DNA from: Chitinophagaceae bacterium UBA2375
GTDB taxonomy: Bacteria > Bacteroidota > Bacteroidia > Chitinophagales > Chitinophagaceae
NCBI GenBank assembly: GCA_002343985.1
Contig: DDTB01000010.1
Location: 62,001 to 126,000 of the forward strand
Direction of reading: 5' to 3'
DNA length: 64,000 nt
Positions 41,760-49,879 of the stretch are shown here, piece by piece. The notes beneath the pieces are model-generated. The model made no database searches and was not told the DNA's origin. It was given only the letters and a program-made list of their open reading frames with translations. How positions within the stretch are numbered: the first letter of the stretch is position 1; each line of letters opens with the position of its first letter. A program made the position numbers and the translations under genes.

Positions 41760-42515
41760 ATGCAAGTGACGATCATAGGCGCCGGAAATGTAGCCACAGT
41801 CATCGGCCGGCTTTTGAAAAAACACCAACACCAGGTTTTACAGGTTATCAACCGCAGTATTGAGCCGGCACAACGGCTGGCAGCTGAAGTTGGGGCCGAA
41901 GCGATTGATTACCAGGGAAAGCCAAACCTGGATGCGGATATGTTCATCATTGCCGTGTCGGACCATGCATTGCAGGAATGTTTGCCGCATTTCAACCTCG
42001 ACCATAAACTGGTGGTGCACACGGCAGGGTCTGTCAGCAGGGATGTACTCAAACCCTTTTCCCCCTTTTATGGGGTGCTGTACCCACTGCAAAGCCTGCG
42101 CAAGGAAATGCAGGAAATCCCGGAGATCCCATTTTTGGTGGATGGCAGCGATGAAGCCGTCACCAAATACCTGGAAGATTTTGCAAGGTCTTTGTCGCCA
42201 ATGGTTGCACGGATGGGCGATGACGACAGGATCCGGCTGCATACGGCAGCGGTGATTGTAAGTAATTTCACCAATCATTTATATGCCATCACGGAAGATT
42301 TTTGCCGCCACGAACACTTGTCGTTTGATTTATTAAAACCATTAATCCTCGAAACGGCTTCACGCATCAGGCATGTATCGCCCGCGGAAGTGCAGACAGG
42401 CCCTGCTGTGCGCAAAGACATCCAAACGCTGGATAAACATTTGCGCATCCTGACGGCTTATCCCAAGTTAAGGACAACCTACCTCAGGCTGACAGACAGC
42501 ATCATGAACCCATAA
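41760..42515 (+). CDS. Rossmann-like and DUF2520 domain protein
   Basis: A 251-residue oxidoreductase-like protein: MQVTIIGAGNVATVIGRLLK with the GxGxxA dinucleotide loop, then FIIAVSDHALQECLPHF, VVHTAGSVSRDVLKPFSPFY with GVLYPLQSLRKE, and a helical DUF2520 half (IRLHTAAVIVSNFTNHLYAI then LETASRIRHVSPAEVQTGPA with RKD). This is the F420/ketopantoate-reductase-like architecture. The real substrate is not known. It ends exactly where the convergent lipoprotein gene ends (42515/42516). Confidence 0.85.
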   Translation: MQVTIIGAGNVATVIGRLLKKHQHQVLQVINRSIEPAQRLAAEVGAEAIDYQGKPNLDADMFIIAVSDHALQECLPHFNLDHKLVVHTAGSVSRDVLKPFSPFYGVLYPLQSLRKEMQEIPEIPFLVDGSDEAVTKYLEDFARSLSPMVARMGDDDRIRLHTAAVIVSNFTNHLYAITEDFCRHEHLSFDLLKPLILETASRIRHVSPAEVQTGPAVRKDIQTLDKHLRILTAYPKLRTTYLRLTDSIMNP

Positions 42516-43181
42516 TCAGTTTCGGGGAAATACAATATCGGTAAGTACTTTGTAAGGGTCAACCGGCTTGCCATCCTTATCGATCGGGTCGCCGATATAC
42601 ACTTCATAGGGCGCCCCCCTGAGCTTCTTTTTACGGTCTTTCAACCATTCATGCAAGGCTTCGTAAGCCATAGCGCTTTGTTCGTAAGGCCCGTAATAAT
42701 GGGCGACCACCGCGCTGTCGCCACCGATTTGGCGGACGTTCACCCCCTTAATGGCTTTGACTGGTTTTTTATCTACAGGTATGCCGGCTTCAAAAAAGAA
42801 TGGGGCTTTTTGTGATTTGAACCAGGCATGTGGCGGACCACTGACAGTCAGTTTATTCTTTCGTATAATATCTGCCAGCTTAACACCATAAATCTGCGCG
42901 AGTTTCTGGCTTAACCTCAGGCTGTTGGCCGCGCTGTCTTTGATTACCAAAACCGTATACTTCACCGCGATGGTATCTGTGATATTGATCACCGGTACCT
43001 GCCGGGGCGATGGTGGTTCTTTGCTAACGGAATCTTTTTTTAGTATGACCACCGGTTTCTCTTTTTCGTGGCCTGCGGCCTTTTTTTTCTGGTCAGACTG
43101 GCATGAGGCCATGATGGACAGCCCAATGATGAAGGCTGAAAAACGCTTTATATGACCGGGGCGATATGTATAAAATGCATG
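42516..43181 (-). CDS. lipoprotein with a GyrI-like (effector-binding) domain
   Basis: About 221 residues. The start at 43181 (MHAFYTYRPGHIKRFSAFII) gives a lipoprotein signal with lipobox SIMASCQ. A Lys-rich linker follows. The rest is a GyrI-like domain: ITDTIAVKYTVLVIKDSAAN, an AWFKSQKAPFFFEAGIPVDK half and VVAHYYGPYEQSAMAYEALH with EVYIGDPIDKDGKPVDPYKV then TDIVFPRN. GyrI-like domains normally bind small hydrophobic molecules in AraC-type regulators in the cytoplasm. Here it is predicted to be membrane anchored outside the cytoplasm. The upstream reading from 43274 would lack a signal. Confidence 0.72.
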   Translation of the reverse strand, partial: HAFYTYRPGHIKRFSAFIIGLSIMASCQSDQKKKAAGHEKEKPVVILKKDSVSKEPPSPRQVPVINITDTIAVKYTVLVIKDSAANSLRLSQKLAQIYGVKLADIIRKNKLTVSGPPHAWFKSQKAPFFFEAGIPVDKKPVKAIKGVNVRQIGGDSAVVAHYYGPYEQSAMAYEALHEWLKDRKKKLRGAPYEVYIGDPIDKDGKPVDPYKVLTDIVFPRN

Positions 43182-43240
43182 CATTTCAGCAGCAAAATAA
43201 ACAATATGTGCCGAAACTTGTATATCTGCCAAACCCTGAT

Positions 43241-43271
43241 TTTCCGTAAATAGGAATTTCAAGTAGGTTTG
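43241..43271 (+). promoter_or_regulatory. Bacteroidota-type promoter of the ferredoxin gene
   Basis: TTTC at 43241-43244 (one base off TTTG), a 19-base spacer, then TAGGTTTG at 43264-43271. The ferredoxin ATG lies 19 bases downstream. Confidence 0.5.
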
Positions 43272-43289
43272 CAACCCGAAATTTGCATT

Positions 43290-43625
43290 ATGTATAATAT
43301 CACGTTTAAGTTTGAACAGAAAGGACTGGAGCCTGTAACCCTTGAAAACATTGAAGCCGGACAGTCGCTTTTAGAGATAGCCCTGACCAACGACATCGAA
43401 CTACACCACAATTGCGGCGGCGTATGTGCCTGCAGCACCTGTCATTTGTATGTGGAAAAAGGTGAGGGCAGCATCGAGGAACTCACCGATAAGGAAGAGG
43501 ATTTCATTGACAGGGCCGTAAACCCAAGGCTGAATTCCCGGTTGGGATGCCAGTGTGTATTGCTCGATGGATCAGGCGAAATCATGGTTACTGTTCCTGA
43601 TCAAACGCAGTTCCTGGGCGAATAA
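43290..43625 (+). CDS. fdx: 2Fe-2S ferredoxin (adrenodoxin type)
   Basis: A 111-residue electron carrier. Cluster ligands: CGGVCACSTC (C-x5-C-x2-C) and the fourth Cys in RLGCQCVL, in the spacing of Isc-type vertebrate-like ferredoxins. It starts MYNITFKFEQKGLEPVTLEN at 43290; an upstream in-frame ATG at 43269 would lie across the -7 element. It probably donates electrons to Fe-S assembly or monooxygenases. Its neighbour is iscX, which supports an Fe-S assembly role. Confidence 0.93.
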   Translation: MYNITFKFEQKGLEPVTLENIEAGQSLLEIALTNDIELHHNCGGVCACSTCHLYVEKGEGSIEELTDKEEDFIDRAVNPRLNSRLGCQCVLLDGSGEIMVTVPDQTQFLGE

Positions 43626-43667
43626 CAGGACAACAGTTTAGAACCCTTAGCACCATAAAACCTTTAT

Positions 43668-43904
43668 ATGAATTTTGAACCACCCATACATTGGAACGAT
43701 TATGAAGACATTGCCATGAAACTCTATGAGCGATTCGGCAATGATTTTACGGAATCCAAGATCTACCGGATCAGGTTTACCGACTTGCACAAATGGGTGC
43801 TGGAAATCCCTAATTTCTCCGGCAAGGCTGATGAAAGCAATGAGGGCCACCTCGAAATGATACAGAGTAGCTGGGTATATGAATGGCGCGATAACCAGAA
43901 ATAG
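43668..43904 (+). CDS. iscX: Fe-S assembly protein IscX (YfhJ)
   Basis: A 78-residue acidic protein. The IscX signature is strong: IHWNDYEDIAMKLYERFGND, RFTDLHKWVLEIPNFSGKAD and SNEGHLEMIQSSWVYEW. IscX binds the cysteine desulfurase IscS and iron and modulates the rate of cluster synthesis. Here it stands with ferredoxin, 42 bases apart, without iscS or iscU in the window. Confidence 0.93.
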   Translation: MNFEPPIHWNDYEDIAMKLYERFGNDFTESKIYRIRFTDLHKWVLEIPNFSGKADESNEGHLEMIQSSWVYEWRDNQK

Positions 43905-43935
43905 CCGATTCCCAAACTTTGATTATTTTAGGCCC

Positions 43936-44454
43936 ATGAACGTCCTCGAATTAATGCAGCCCGTTAAGGCATTTGTGCTTGATGTTGATGGGGTGCTGAC
44001 GGATGGGTCACTCATCCTGCTCGATGACGGCCAACAAGCACGCACCATGCATATCAGGGATGGTTATGCGTTGCAACTGGCCATCAAAAAAGGCTACCAT
44101 GTAATTGTTATATCAGGCGCGGTTTCTGAAGCCGTTAAAACACGCTTGAACAGGCTGGGTGTACAGGAAGTTTTCATGGGTGTAAAAAATAAGCACGCAT
44201 TATTACAGGAAAGGATGCAGGCCCTTGGGCTCAAACCCGCACAGGTTCTGTTTATGGGAGATGATATGCCCGATTGCAGTGTGATGCAACTGGCCGGCGT
44301 ACCTTGTTGCCCGGCCGACGCGGTTGCGGAGATCATCCAGCAATCCGTGTACATTTCTCCTTACAATGGTGGTAAGGGTTGTGTCAGGGATGTGATTGAA
44401 AAAGTGTTGAAGTTAAACAACAACTGGGGCGATGAAGAAATCGCGGCCCGTTAA
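43936..44454 (+). CDS. kdsC: 3-deoxy-D-manno-octulosonate 8-phosphate phosphatase (KdsC)
   Basis: A 172-residue HAD-IIIA phosphatase: nucleophile motif VLDVDGVLTDGSLILLDD, motif II VISGAVSEAVKTRLNRLGVQ, the QEVFMGVKNKHALL segment typical of KdsC, and FMGDDMPDCSVMQLAGVPCC with ADAVAEII. It has no cap domain, as in the KdsC tetramer. It dephosphorylates KDO 8-phosphate in lipopolysaccharide core synthesis. The start at 43936 (MNVLELMQPVK) is 31 bases after iscX. KDO fits the heptose gene set elsewhere in the window. Confidence 0.9.
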   Translation: MNVLELMQPVKAFVLDVDGVLTDGSLILLDDGQQARTMHIRDGYALQLAIKKGYHVIVISGAVSEAVKTRLNRLGVQEVFMGVKNKHALLQERMQALGLKPAQVLFMGDDMPDCSVMQLAGVPCCPADAVAEIIQQSVYISPYNGGKGCVRDVIEKVLKLNNNWGDEEIAAR

Positions 44455-44505
44455 AACATGTTAATACCTCAAAGGCAAACTGAATCTGACAACTAAAGAC
44501 ATTGC

Positions 44506-45477
44506 ATGAAAACAGTTACGGCATTTTTCCGACTGATTCGTTTGCCGAACCTGGTTTTTATTGCCCTCACCCAAATACTTTTCTATACCTGTGTTGTGTA
44601 TTCGCTGCACCGAGAGTGGGTACCTGATTTCAGGTTTAGCCGACAGGAATGGATGTTGCTGTCGCTCCTGATCCTGGCATCTGTATTCATCGCCGCCGCG
44701 GGATACATCATCAATGATTATTTCGACCGCTCGATTGATGCCATTAACAAGCCCGAAAAAGTGGTGATTGACCGAACCGTCAAGCGCAGGTGGGCCATCA
44801 TGTGGCACCTGGTACTTTCTGCGATTGGTTTGTTGCTCAGCGCCTACGTGGCATATCGCACAAAAACATATACCATCTTCTTTGCCAATATCGCATGTGT
44901 GTTGCTGTTGTGGGTGTATTCCACCACATTCAAAAAGAAATTACTGTCTGGCAATATCATGATCGCGGCATTAACAGCCTGGGTAATTGTGGTGCTGTAT
45001 TTCTTTTCCGGCGCCTCATTACTGGATGTGAAAGGCTGGAACGAGCAGTCGTTTCAATTTGATATCCGGAAATTATTTAAAGTCACCATTCTGTACGCGG
45101 GTTTCGCATTCATTGTATCGTTGATCCGGGAAGTGGTCAAGGACCTGGAAGACATGCATGGGGATGCGCGGTATCATTGTAAAACCATGCCGATTGTTTG
45201 GGGTGTGCCGGCCACCAAGGTGTTCGCGGCTGTTTGGCTGGTGGTTTCGATGGCTTCGCTGGCCATTGTGCAGGTGTATGCCTGGCAATCGGGATGGTGG
45301 TTCAGCGCCCTGTATTGCATCATCCTGATCATCATACCAATGGGGCAGGTGCTTCGCTTATTGTATAAAGCGGTGACTCCTGCGCATTATCATCACATCA
45401 GTTCTTATATCAAATGGATCATGCTGGCCGGCATATTGTCGATGATATTTTTCAGGTTTATCCATTATACATCCTGA
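44506..45477 (+). CDS. UbiA-type prenyltransferase, geranylgeranylglycerol-phosphate geranylgeranyltransferase-like
   Basis: A 323-residue membrane protein with about eight helices. The two aspartate-rich motifs are clear: NDYFDRSIDAINKPEKVVID (first, NDxxD) and VVKDLEDMHGDARYHCKTMP (second, DxEDxxGD). It transfers a polyprenyl group to an aromatic or glycerol-phosphate acceptor. In Bacteroidota this subgroup is usually annotated as a GGGP-type enzyme, but the acceptor is not known; a menaquinone-type reaction is the alternative. It is in the plus-strand run kdsC, this gene, maf, with gaps of 51 and 28 bases. Confidence 0.85.
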   Translation: MKTVTAFFRLIRLPNLVFIALTQILFYTCVVYSLHREWVPDFRFSRQEWMLLSLLILASVFIAAAGYIINDYFDRSIDAINKPEKVVIDRTVKRRWAIMWHLVLSAIGLLLSAYVAYRTKTYTIFFANIACVLLLWVYSTTFKKKLLSGNIMIAALTAWVIVVLYFFSGASLLDVKGWNEQSFQFDIRKLFKVTILYAGFAFIVSLIREVVKDLEDMHGDARYHCKTMPIVWGVPATKVFAAVWLVVSMASLAIVQVYAWQSGWWFSALYCIILIIIPMGQVLRLLYKAVTPAHYHHISSYIKWIMLAGILSMIFFRFIHYTS

Positions 45478-45505
45478 TCGGTACAGCCATCATACCTAAA
45501 GCATT

Positions 45506-46075
45506 ATGCAAAAAATAATCCTTGCTTCCCAATCGCCCCGGCGGCGCCAATTGCTTGAATGGGCTGAAATCCCTTTCGATGTCGTGATTTCGGATACGGA
45601 TGAACGTTATCCGCCCGGGCTCAGTTTTGAAGATGTTGCCAAATATATCGCCCATCATAAGGCCCTCGCCGTGCGCGACAAATTGGGGGCAGGCCATCCC
45701 ATGCCGATCCTTGCCGCTGATACCATTGTGGTTTGCGACAATGAGATTTTAGGAAAGCCGGTTGACGAGGACGACGCCATCCGCATGCTGGAAACACTTT
45801 CGGGCCGCGACCACCAGGTTATTACCGGTGTGTCTATCATTTCCCCGGAAAGGGAAATATTGTTTGCGGATGTTACAGATGTAAGCTTTCACGCGTTAAA
45901 TAAAGATCAGATCCGCTATTACGTGGAGCAGTATAAACCTTACGATAAGGCCGGCGCCTATGCCATTCAGGAATGGATTGGCGTAGTGGGTATCCGTTCG
46001 GTAAAGGGTGATTTTTACAATGTGATGGGTTTGCCGGTATCGCGCGTGGTACAGGCGCTGGCACATTTTTCCTGA
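45506..46075 (+). CDS. maf: Maf family nucleotide pyrophosphatase
   Basis: A 189-residue house-cleaning enzyme: MQKIILASQSPRRRQLLEWA (SxSPRR), VISDTDERYPP, LAADTIVVCDNEILGKPVDE (catalytic Asp loop), TGVSIISPEREILFADVTDV and YKPYDKAGAYAIQEWIGVVG. It hydrolyses noncanonical or methylated nucleoside triphosphates to monophosphates. The KPYDKAGAYAIQE motif is typical of YhdE-type (dTTP/UTP) Maf. 28 bases downstream of the prenyltransferase gene. Confidence 0.95.
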   Translation: MQKIILASQSPRRRQLLEWAEIPFDVVISDTDERYPPGLSFEDVAKYIAHHKALAVRDKLGAGHPMPILAADTIVVCDNEILGKPVDEDDAIRMLETLSGRDHQVITGVSIISPEREILFADVTDVSFHALNKDQIRYYVEQYKPYDKAGAYAIQEWIGVVGIRSVKGDFYNVMGLPVSRVVQALAHFS

Positions 46076-46181
46076 GCATTTTTCTTTTCAAGACAGGTTG
46101 TTTTCCCTTTGCCCCCGCATTAGGGTGTTGCTAAATTGCCATGCCTGGCTGTAACTAACAGTTAGGTATAAACGAAAAACA

Positions 46182-47453
46182 ATGTCGTCCGCACCCATGA
46201 ATGAACGGTTGCTGCAATTCATCTGGCAGCACCGGTTTGCCAACCTGCAGGATTTATTCAGCACCGATGGCATGCCATTGCGCATTATACATCCCGGAAA
46301 ATACAACAGCAACCAGGGCCCCGATTTCCTGGAAGCAAGGGTACAAGTGGGACAGGAAACCTGGATCGGGCATGTTGAGTTGCATATACGCAGTTCCGAC
46401 TGGCTTTTGCACGGGCACAACGAAGCGGGCCATTACCGGAACCTCATCCTGCATGTGGTTTGGGAACATGATTGCAGCTTGCGGTTGAGTTGCCCGACCC
46501 TTGAACTGAGGTCGCGTATACCGGGTATCATGTTGCAAAGGTTCGAACACCTGATGAAAACAAAGGAAGCGTTACCCTGTAGCAGCCTTTCGGCGGGCCT
46601 GGATCCGATCAGGCAGCAAAAATGGATTGAGCACCTGTTATGGGAGAGGTTGGAACAAAAATCGAATGAGATCAGGGTTGACCTTGAAGCAGGGCAATTT
46701 CACTGGGAGCAGACAGCCTGGAAATGGATGGCGAGGTACGCCGGGCTTCCCGTGAACCAGGAAGCGTTTGAAGCCATGGCGGCCAGTATCCCGTTTTCAG
46801 TTTTGATCAGGCACCGCAGCCAGCAAATCCAGTTAGAGGCTTTGCTGATGGGACAAGCAGGTTTGCTGGACACCGTTTTTACTGACCATTACCCGGTATT
46901 GCTGCAAAAAGAGTATAGGTTTTTACAAAAGAAATACCAGCTGACCGGGTCGGGTTGCCGGGTAAATTTTTTGCGCATGCGGCCGGCATCTTTTCCTACA
47001 ATCCGCATATCGCAACTGGCTGCATTGATACATCAACAAGGGCAGGTATTCAGCAGGCTGCGGGATATGGAAGATGTAGGTGATGCGATGCGATTGTTGC
47101 AGGTGTCGGCCAATGATTACTGGAATGACCATTATCTACCCGACAAGCCGGCGCCCTTTTCACAAAAACATACCGGCGGCCATATGGTGCGTGGATGGCT
47201 CGTGAATGCCTTTATACCTTTGATATATTGTTACGGGCAGGTGAACAGGATGCAGGCCCTCCAGGAGAAAGCCATTGATTGGCTGCATCAATTGCCTGCG
47301 GAAAACCACCAATTGATCCGGAGGATGTCTGCCACAGGTTTGCCCAATCAATCGGCCGCGGATTCGCAAGCCCTTATCAGGTTACAAAAAAACTATTGTG
47401 ATGACAGGCGTTGCCTGCAATGCGCGATCGGGCATGCCATTTTAAGTAAATAA
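46182..47453 (+). CDS. DUF2851 family protein
   Basis: A 423-residue cytoplasmic protein confined mostly to Bacteroidota. It has NERLLQFIWQHRFANLQDLF, GMPLRIIHPGKYNSNQGPDF then LEARVQVGQETWIGHVELHI, NLILHVVWEHD, and a C-terminal NDYWNDHYLPD. The NxxxGPDFxxA.....GxVExHxxxSDW pattern resembles a nuclease-like core but is not proven. A start at MNERLLQF (46197) is also possible. Cysteines CDDRRCLQCAIG near the end could bind metal. It is convergent with OsmC. Confidence 0.85.
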   Translation: MSSAPMNERLLQFIWQHRFANLQDLFSTDGMPLRIIHPGKYNSNQGPDFLEARVQVGQETWIGHVELHIRSSDWLLHGHNEAGHYRNLILHVVWEHDCSLRLSCPTLELRSRIPGIMLQRFEHLMKTKEALPCSSLSAGLDPIRQQKWIEHLLWERLEQKSNEIRVDLEAGQFHWEQTAWKWMARYAGLPVNQEAFEAMAASIPFSVLIRHRSQQIQLEALLMGQAGLLDTVFTDHYPVLLQKEYRFLQKKYQLTGSGCRVNFLRMRPASFPTIRISQLAALIHQQGQVFSRLRDMEDVGDAMRLLQVSANDYWNDHYLPDKPAPFSQKHTGGHMVRGWLVNAFIPLIYCYGQVNRMQALQEKAIDWLHQLPAENHQLIRRMSATGLPNQSAADSQALIRLQKNYCDDRRCLQCAIGHAILSK

Positions 47454-47476
47454 TGTTTCTGATGTTTGGATGATCA

Positions 47477-47893
47477 TCAGGAATTCGGCAGGGCATCCCA
47501 TTGATAATTGATCTCCAGTTCGATATCTGGGTGAATGCTCTTCATGACTGGGCAATTATCGCCGATCTTTTGCAGGATGGACTGGTTTTCGGGACTGATC
47601 CCTTCGGGCAGTTGCAGTTCAATGCCTATTTTACCGATGCGCCTGGGGTTTGACAGCATATACTTTGTTACGGATATAGTGGTGCCATCAAGGTTAACCT
47701 GCATATCCGAAGCCCGGATACCCATGGTGGTAACCATGCAGGTAGCGAGGGAAACACAAAGCAAATCGGTTGGGCTAAACCTTTCTCCCTTTCCCCGGTT
47801 GTCGGTTGGGGCATCGGTTTCTATGACAGTTGTGCTTTGCAGGTGCGTGCAGGAGCAACGCAGGGAACCCTGGTAAATAACGGAAGCCATCAT
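47477..47893 (-). CDS. OsmC family peroxiredoxin-like protein
   Basis: A 138-residue protein: IYQGSLRCSCTHLQSTTVIE, ERFSPTDLLCVSLATCMVTT, MGIRASDMQVNLDGTTISVT and a VMKSIHPDIELEINYQW end. OsmC/Ohr proteins reduce organic hydroperoxides with two cysteines; the LATC cysteine is present, and a second is in LLCVSLATC. Lack of the classic Ohr Glu/Arg cannot be judged. Acts in the cytoplasm against oxidative stress. Confidence 0.85.
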   Translation of the reverse strand: MMASVIYQGSLRCSCTHLQSTTVIETDAPTDNRGKGERFSPTDLLCVSLATCMVTTMGIRASDMQVNLDGTTISVTKYMLSNPRRIGKIGIELQLPEGISPENQSILQKIGDNCPVMKSIHPDIELEINYQWDALPNS

Positions 47894-48002
47894 GGTACAA
47901 GCAATTTATTGATGAACAATTTACAGCCTTTGGGTTTAATATAGAGTCTTCTTAACAAACAGGATTGAATTTTTGTATAAATTTACCCGGTAATCATTCT
48001 GC

Positions 48003-48809
48003 ATGAAGAAACTACCCATCATATTCGCCGGCCTTTTTGCCTGTATAACTGCATTTGCGCAGGAACAGGGAAAAGTTGAGAAGCCCATTTCAAAGAAGGA
48101 ATTGAAGCGCCAGCGGATCAACGAAATGGTTCGCCAGGAAGAGGAGGGTGTGATCGCATACAAAAAGCACCTGGCATTTGGATTAAAACTGACATCTGAT
48201 GGTTATGGGGCATTCATCGAAGTGGCTCGTGCGCAATCTGTTAGGAAGAGCCTGTTATTTCAACTGGAGATATCGGAACGAAAGCACCCCAAAGAATACA
48301 AACAGCAAAGCGACCAGTTTGTATTCCTCGAAGCACCATTGATTTACAGCAAACAAAACTTTTTTTACCCGGTGAAATTAGGGGTGCAGCAACAACTGGT
48401 GCTGGGCAATAAGGGCAATAAAAACGGCGTAAGCATCACCGGTAATCTTGGTGGTGGGTTATCGCTGGGGCTTTTGCGTCCTTACATGGTGGAAGTGGAG
48501 AAGAATGGACAACGAACATTTGTTTCGTATAATGCTGTGGATTCCGCACAATTCCTCGGTTTAAATTCCATTATTTACGGTGGGCCCAATTTCGGGACGG
48601 GTTGGAATAAATTAACTGTAACCCCTGGCTTTTATGCCAAACCTTCCGTACGTTTCGATTATGGCCGGTATAATGAATTGCTAAGCGCGATAGAAGTGGG
48701 CATGACCGCTGAATTCTATACCAAGAAAGTGCCCCAAATGGTTTTCAGCGAACCTGAGCAATTCTTTTTCTCCGTGTACGTAGGTCTCGTTTTTGGCAGG
48801 CGGAAATAA
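48003..48809 (+). CDS. exported beta-barrel-like protein of unknown function
   Basis: A 268-residue protein with a signal peptide (MKKLPIIFAGLFACITAFAQ). A helical charged stretch follows (KKELKRQRINEMVRQEEEGV). The rest looks like an outer-membrane barrel, with strands such as HLAFGLKLTSDGYGAFIEVA, PVKLGVQQQLVLGN, SITGNLGGGLSLGLLRPYM and a terminal FFFSVYVGLVFGRRK. No named domain recognised. It lies 87 bases upstream of lipA on the same strand; a separate -7 element before lipA suggests they need not be one transcript. Confidence 0.6.
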   Translation: MKKLPIIFAGLFACITAFAQEQGKVEKPISKKELKRQRINEMVRQEEEGVIAYKKHLAFGLKLTSDGYGAFIEVARAQSVRKSLLFQLEISERKHPKEYKQQSDQFVFLEAPLIYSKQNFFYPVKLGVQQQLVLGNKGNKNGVSITGNLGGGLSLGLLRPYMVEVEKNGQRTFVSYNAVDSAQFLGLNSIIYGGPNFGTGWNKLTVTPGFYAKPSVRFDYGRYNELLSAIEVGMTAEFYTKKVPQMVFSEPEQFFFSVYVGLVFGRRK

Positions 48810-48859
48810 GCTTCATTTCCCTGGTTTTCAACAAAATCATCCTTCAATGGTTTCATTTG

Positions 48860-48867
48860 TATCTTTG
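48860..48867 (+). promoter_or_regulatory. -7 element before lipA
   Basis: TATCTTTG matches TAnnTTTG and lies 29 bases before the lipA ATG. A good TTG element 19 bases upstream is not seen. Confidence 0.4.
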
Positions 48868-48896
48868 CAACTGATATAAACTGAAATATTAAAGAT

Positions 48897-49820
48897 ATGT
48901 CATGTGGAACCGGAGCGGAAACAACCGCACCCAGATATAAAAAGCCTGACTGGCTTAGGGTAAAACTGCCTATTGGCGAGGAATACAGGCATGTGCGCAA
49001 CCTTGTTGACACGCATAAACTACATACCATTTGTGAGAGTGGGAATTGTCCAAATATGGGCGAATGCTGGGGTGCCGGAACCGCCACATTTATGATCCTG
49101 GGAAATATCTGCACGAGGAGCTGTGGTTTCTGCGCGGTGGCCACGGGCCGTCCTGAAGCGGTAGATTGGGATGAACCCCAACGCGTAGCAGAAGCCATCC
49201 ACCTGATGAAAGTGAAGCATGCGGTTATTACCTCGGTTGACCGGGATGAATTAAAAGATGGCGGCAGCATCATCTGGTACAATACCATTAAAGCCGTAAA
49301 ATCTTTAAACCCGGAAACCACACTGGAAACCCTGGTTCCCGACTTTAAGGCGCAGAAAGAAAACATCCAGCGCATCATCGACGCGCATCCCGAAGTGGTG
49401 AGCCACAATATAGAAACAACGGAAAGATTGACCCGGCAGGTGAGGGTACAGGCCAAGTACTGGCAAAGCATGGAAACCCTGAAAATCCTGAAAGAAGGCG
49501 GCATGCGCACCAAGAGCGGTATTATGCTCGGTTTGGGCGAAGCCAAAGAAGAAGTACTGCAAACCCTGCGCGACCTGCACAACAGCGGGGTGGATGTGGT
49601 GACCATTGGCCAATACCTGCAACCAACGCAAAAGCATTTATCCGTGCAGCGTTTTGTACATCCTGATGAATTCGCGGAGTACAAGGAAATAGGCTACCAG
49701 ATTGGTTTTGATTATGTTGAGAGCGGACCGTTGGTGCGGTCATCTTACCATGCCGAGAAACATGTGATTCCGGGGTATGGCAGGAAGCGTTGGTTAGAAG
49801 AAAAAGAATTACATGCGTAA
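48897..49820 (+). CDS. lipA: lipoyl synthase
   Basis: A 307-residue radical-SAM enzyme. The auxiliary cluster ligands are [12 protein letters not shown] (C-x4-C-x5-C) and the SAM cluster is CTRSCGFC (C-x3-C-x2-C); the C-terminal Ser ligand is present in [14 protein letters not shown]. It inserts two sulfurs into the octanoyl group on lipoyl domains of pyruvate and 2-oxoglutarate dehydrogenases. A long antisense frame (48716-49684) is a shadow. A UUCG-loop terminator follows. Confidence 0.98.
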   Translation: MSCGTGAETTAPRYKKPDWLRVKLPIGEEYRHVRNLVDTHKLHTICESGNCPNMGECWGAGTATFMILGNICTRSCGFCAVATGRPEAVDWDEPQRVAEAIHLMKVKHAVITSVDRDELKDGGSIIWYNTIKAVKSLNPETTLETLVPDFKAQKENIQRIIDAHPEVVSHNIETTERLTRQVRVQAKYWQSMETLKILKEGGMRTKSGIMLGLGEAKEEVLQTLRDLHNSGVDVVTIGQYLQPTQKHLSVQRFVHPDEFAEYKEIGYQIGFDYVESGPLVRSSYHAEKHVIPGYGRKRWLEEKELHA

Positions 49821-49834
49821 GAAAATGTAAATAA

Positions 49835-49860
49835 GGCCAGTTTTCGAACTGGCTTTTTTA
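49835..49860 (+). terminator. Rho-independent terminator after lipA
   Basis: GCCAGTT (49836-49842), TTCG tetraloop, AACTGGC (49847-49853), then six T. A perfect 7-bp stem with the stable UUCG loop. Confidence 0.9.
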
Positions 49861-49879
49861 CATATATACATCACGGGAT

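Noticed and set aside
47456..47484. CTGATG/CATCAG hairpin between DUF2851 and OsmC as terminator
   Set aside because: Six-base stem, long loop and no T tract.
48716..49684. Long minus-strand frame of 322 codons opposite lipA
   Set aside because: lipA is unmistakable and the antisense product has a Ser/Cys/Arg-rich, unnatural composition.
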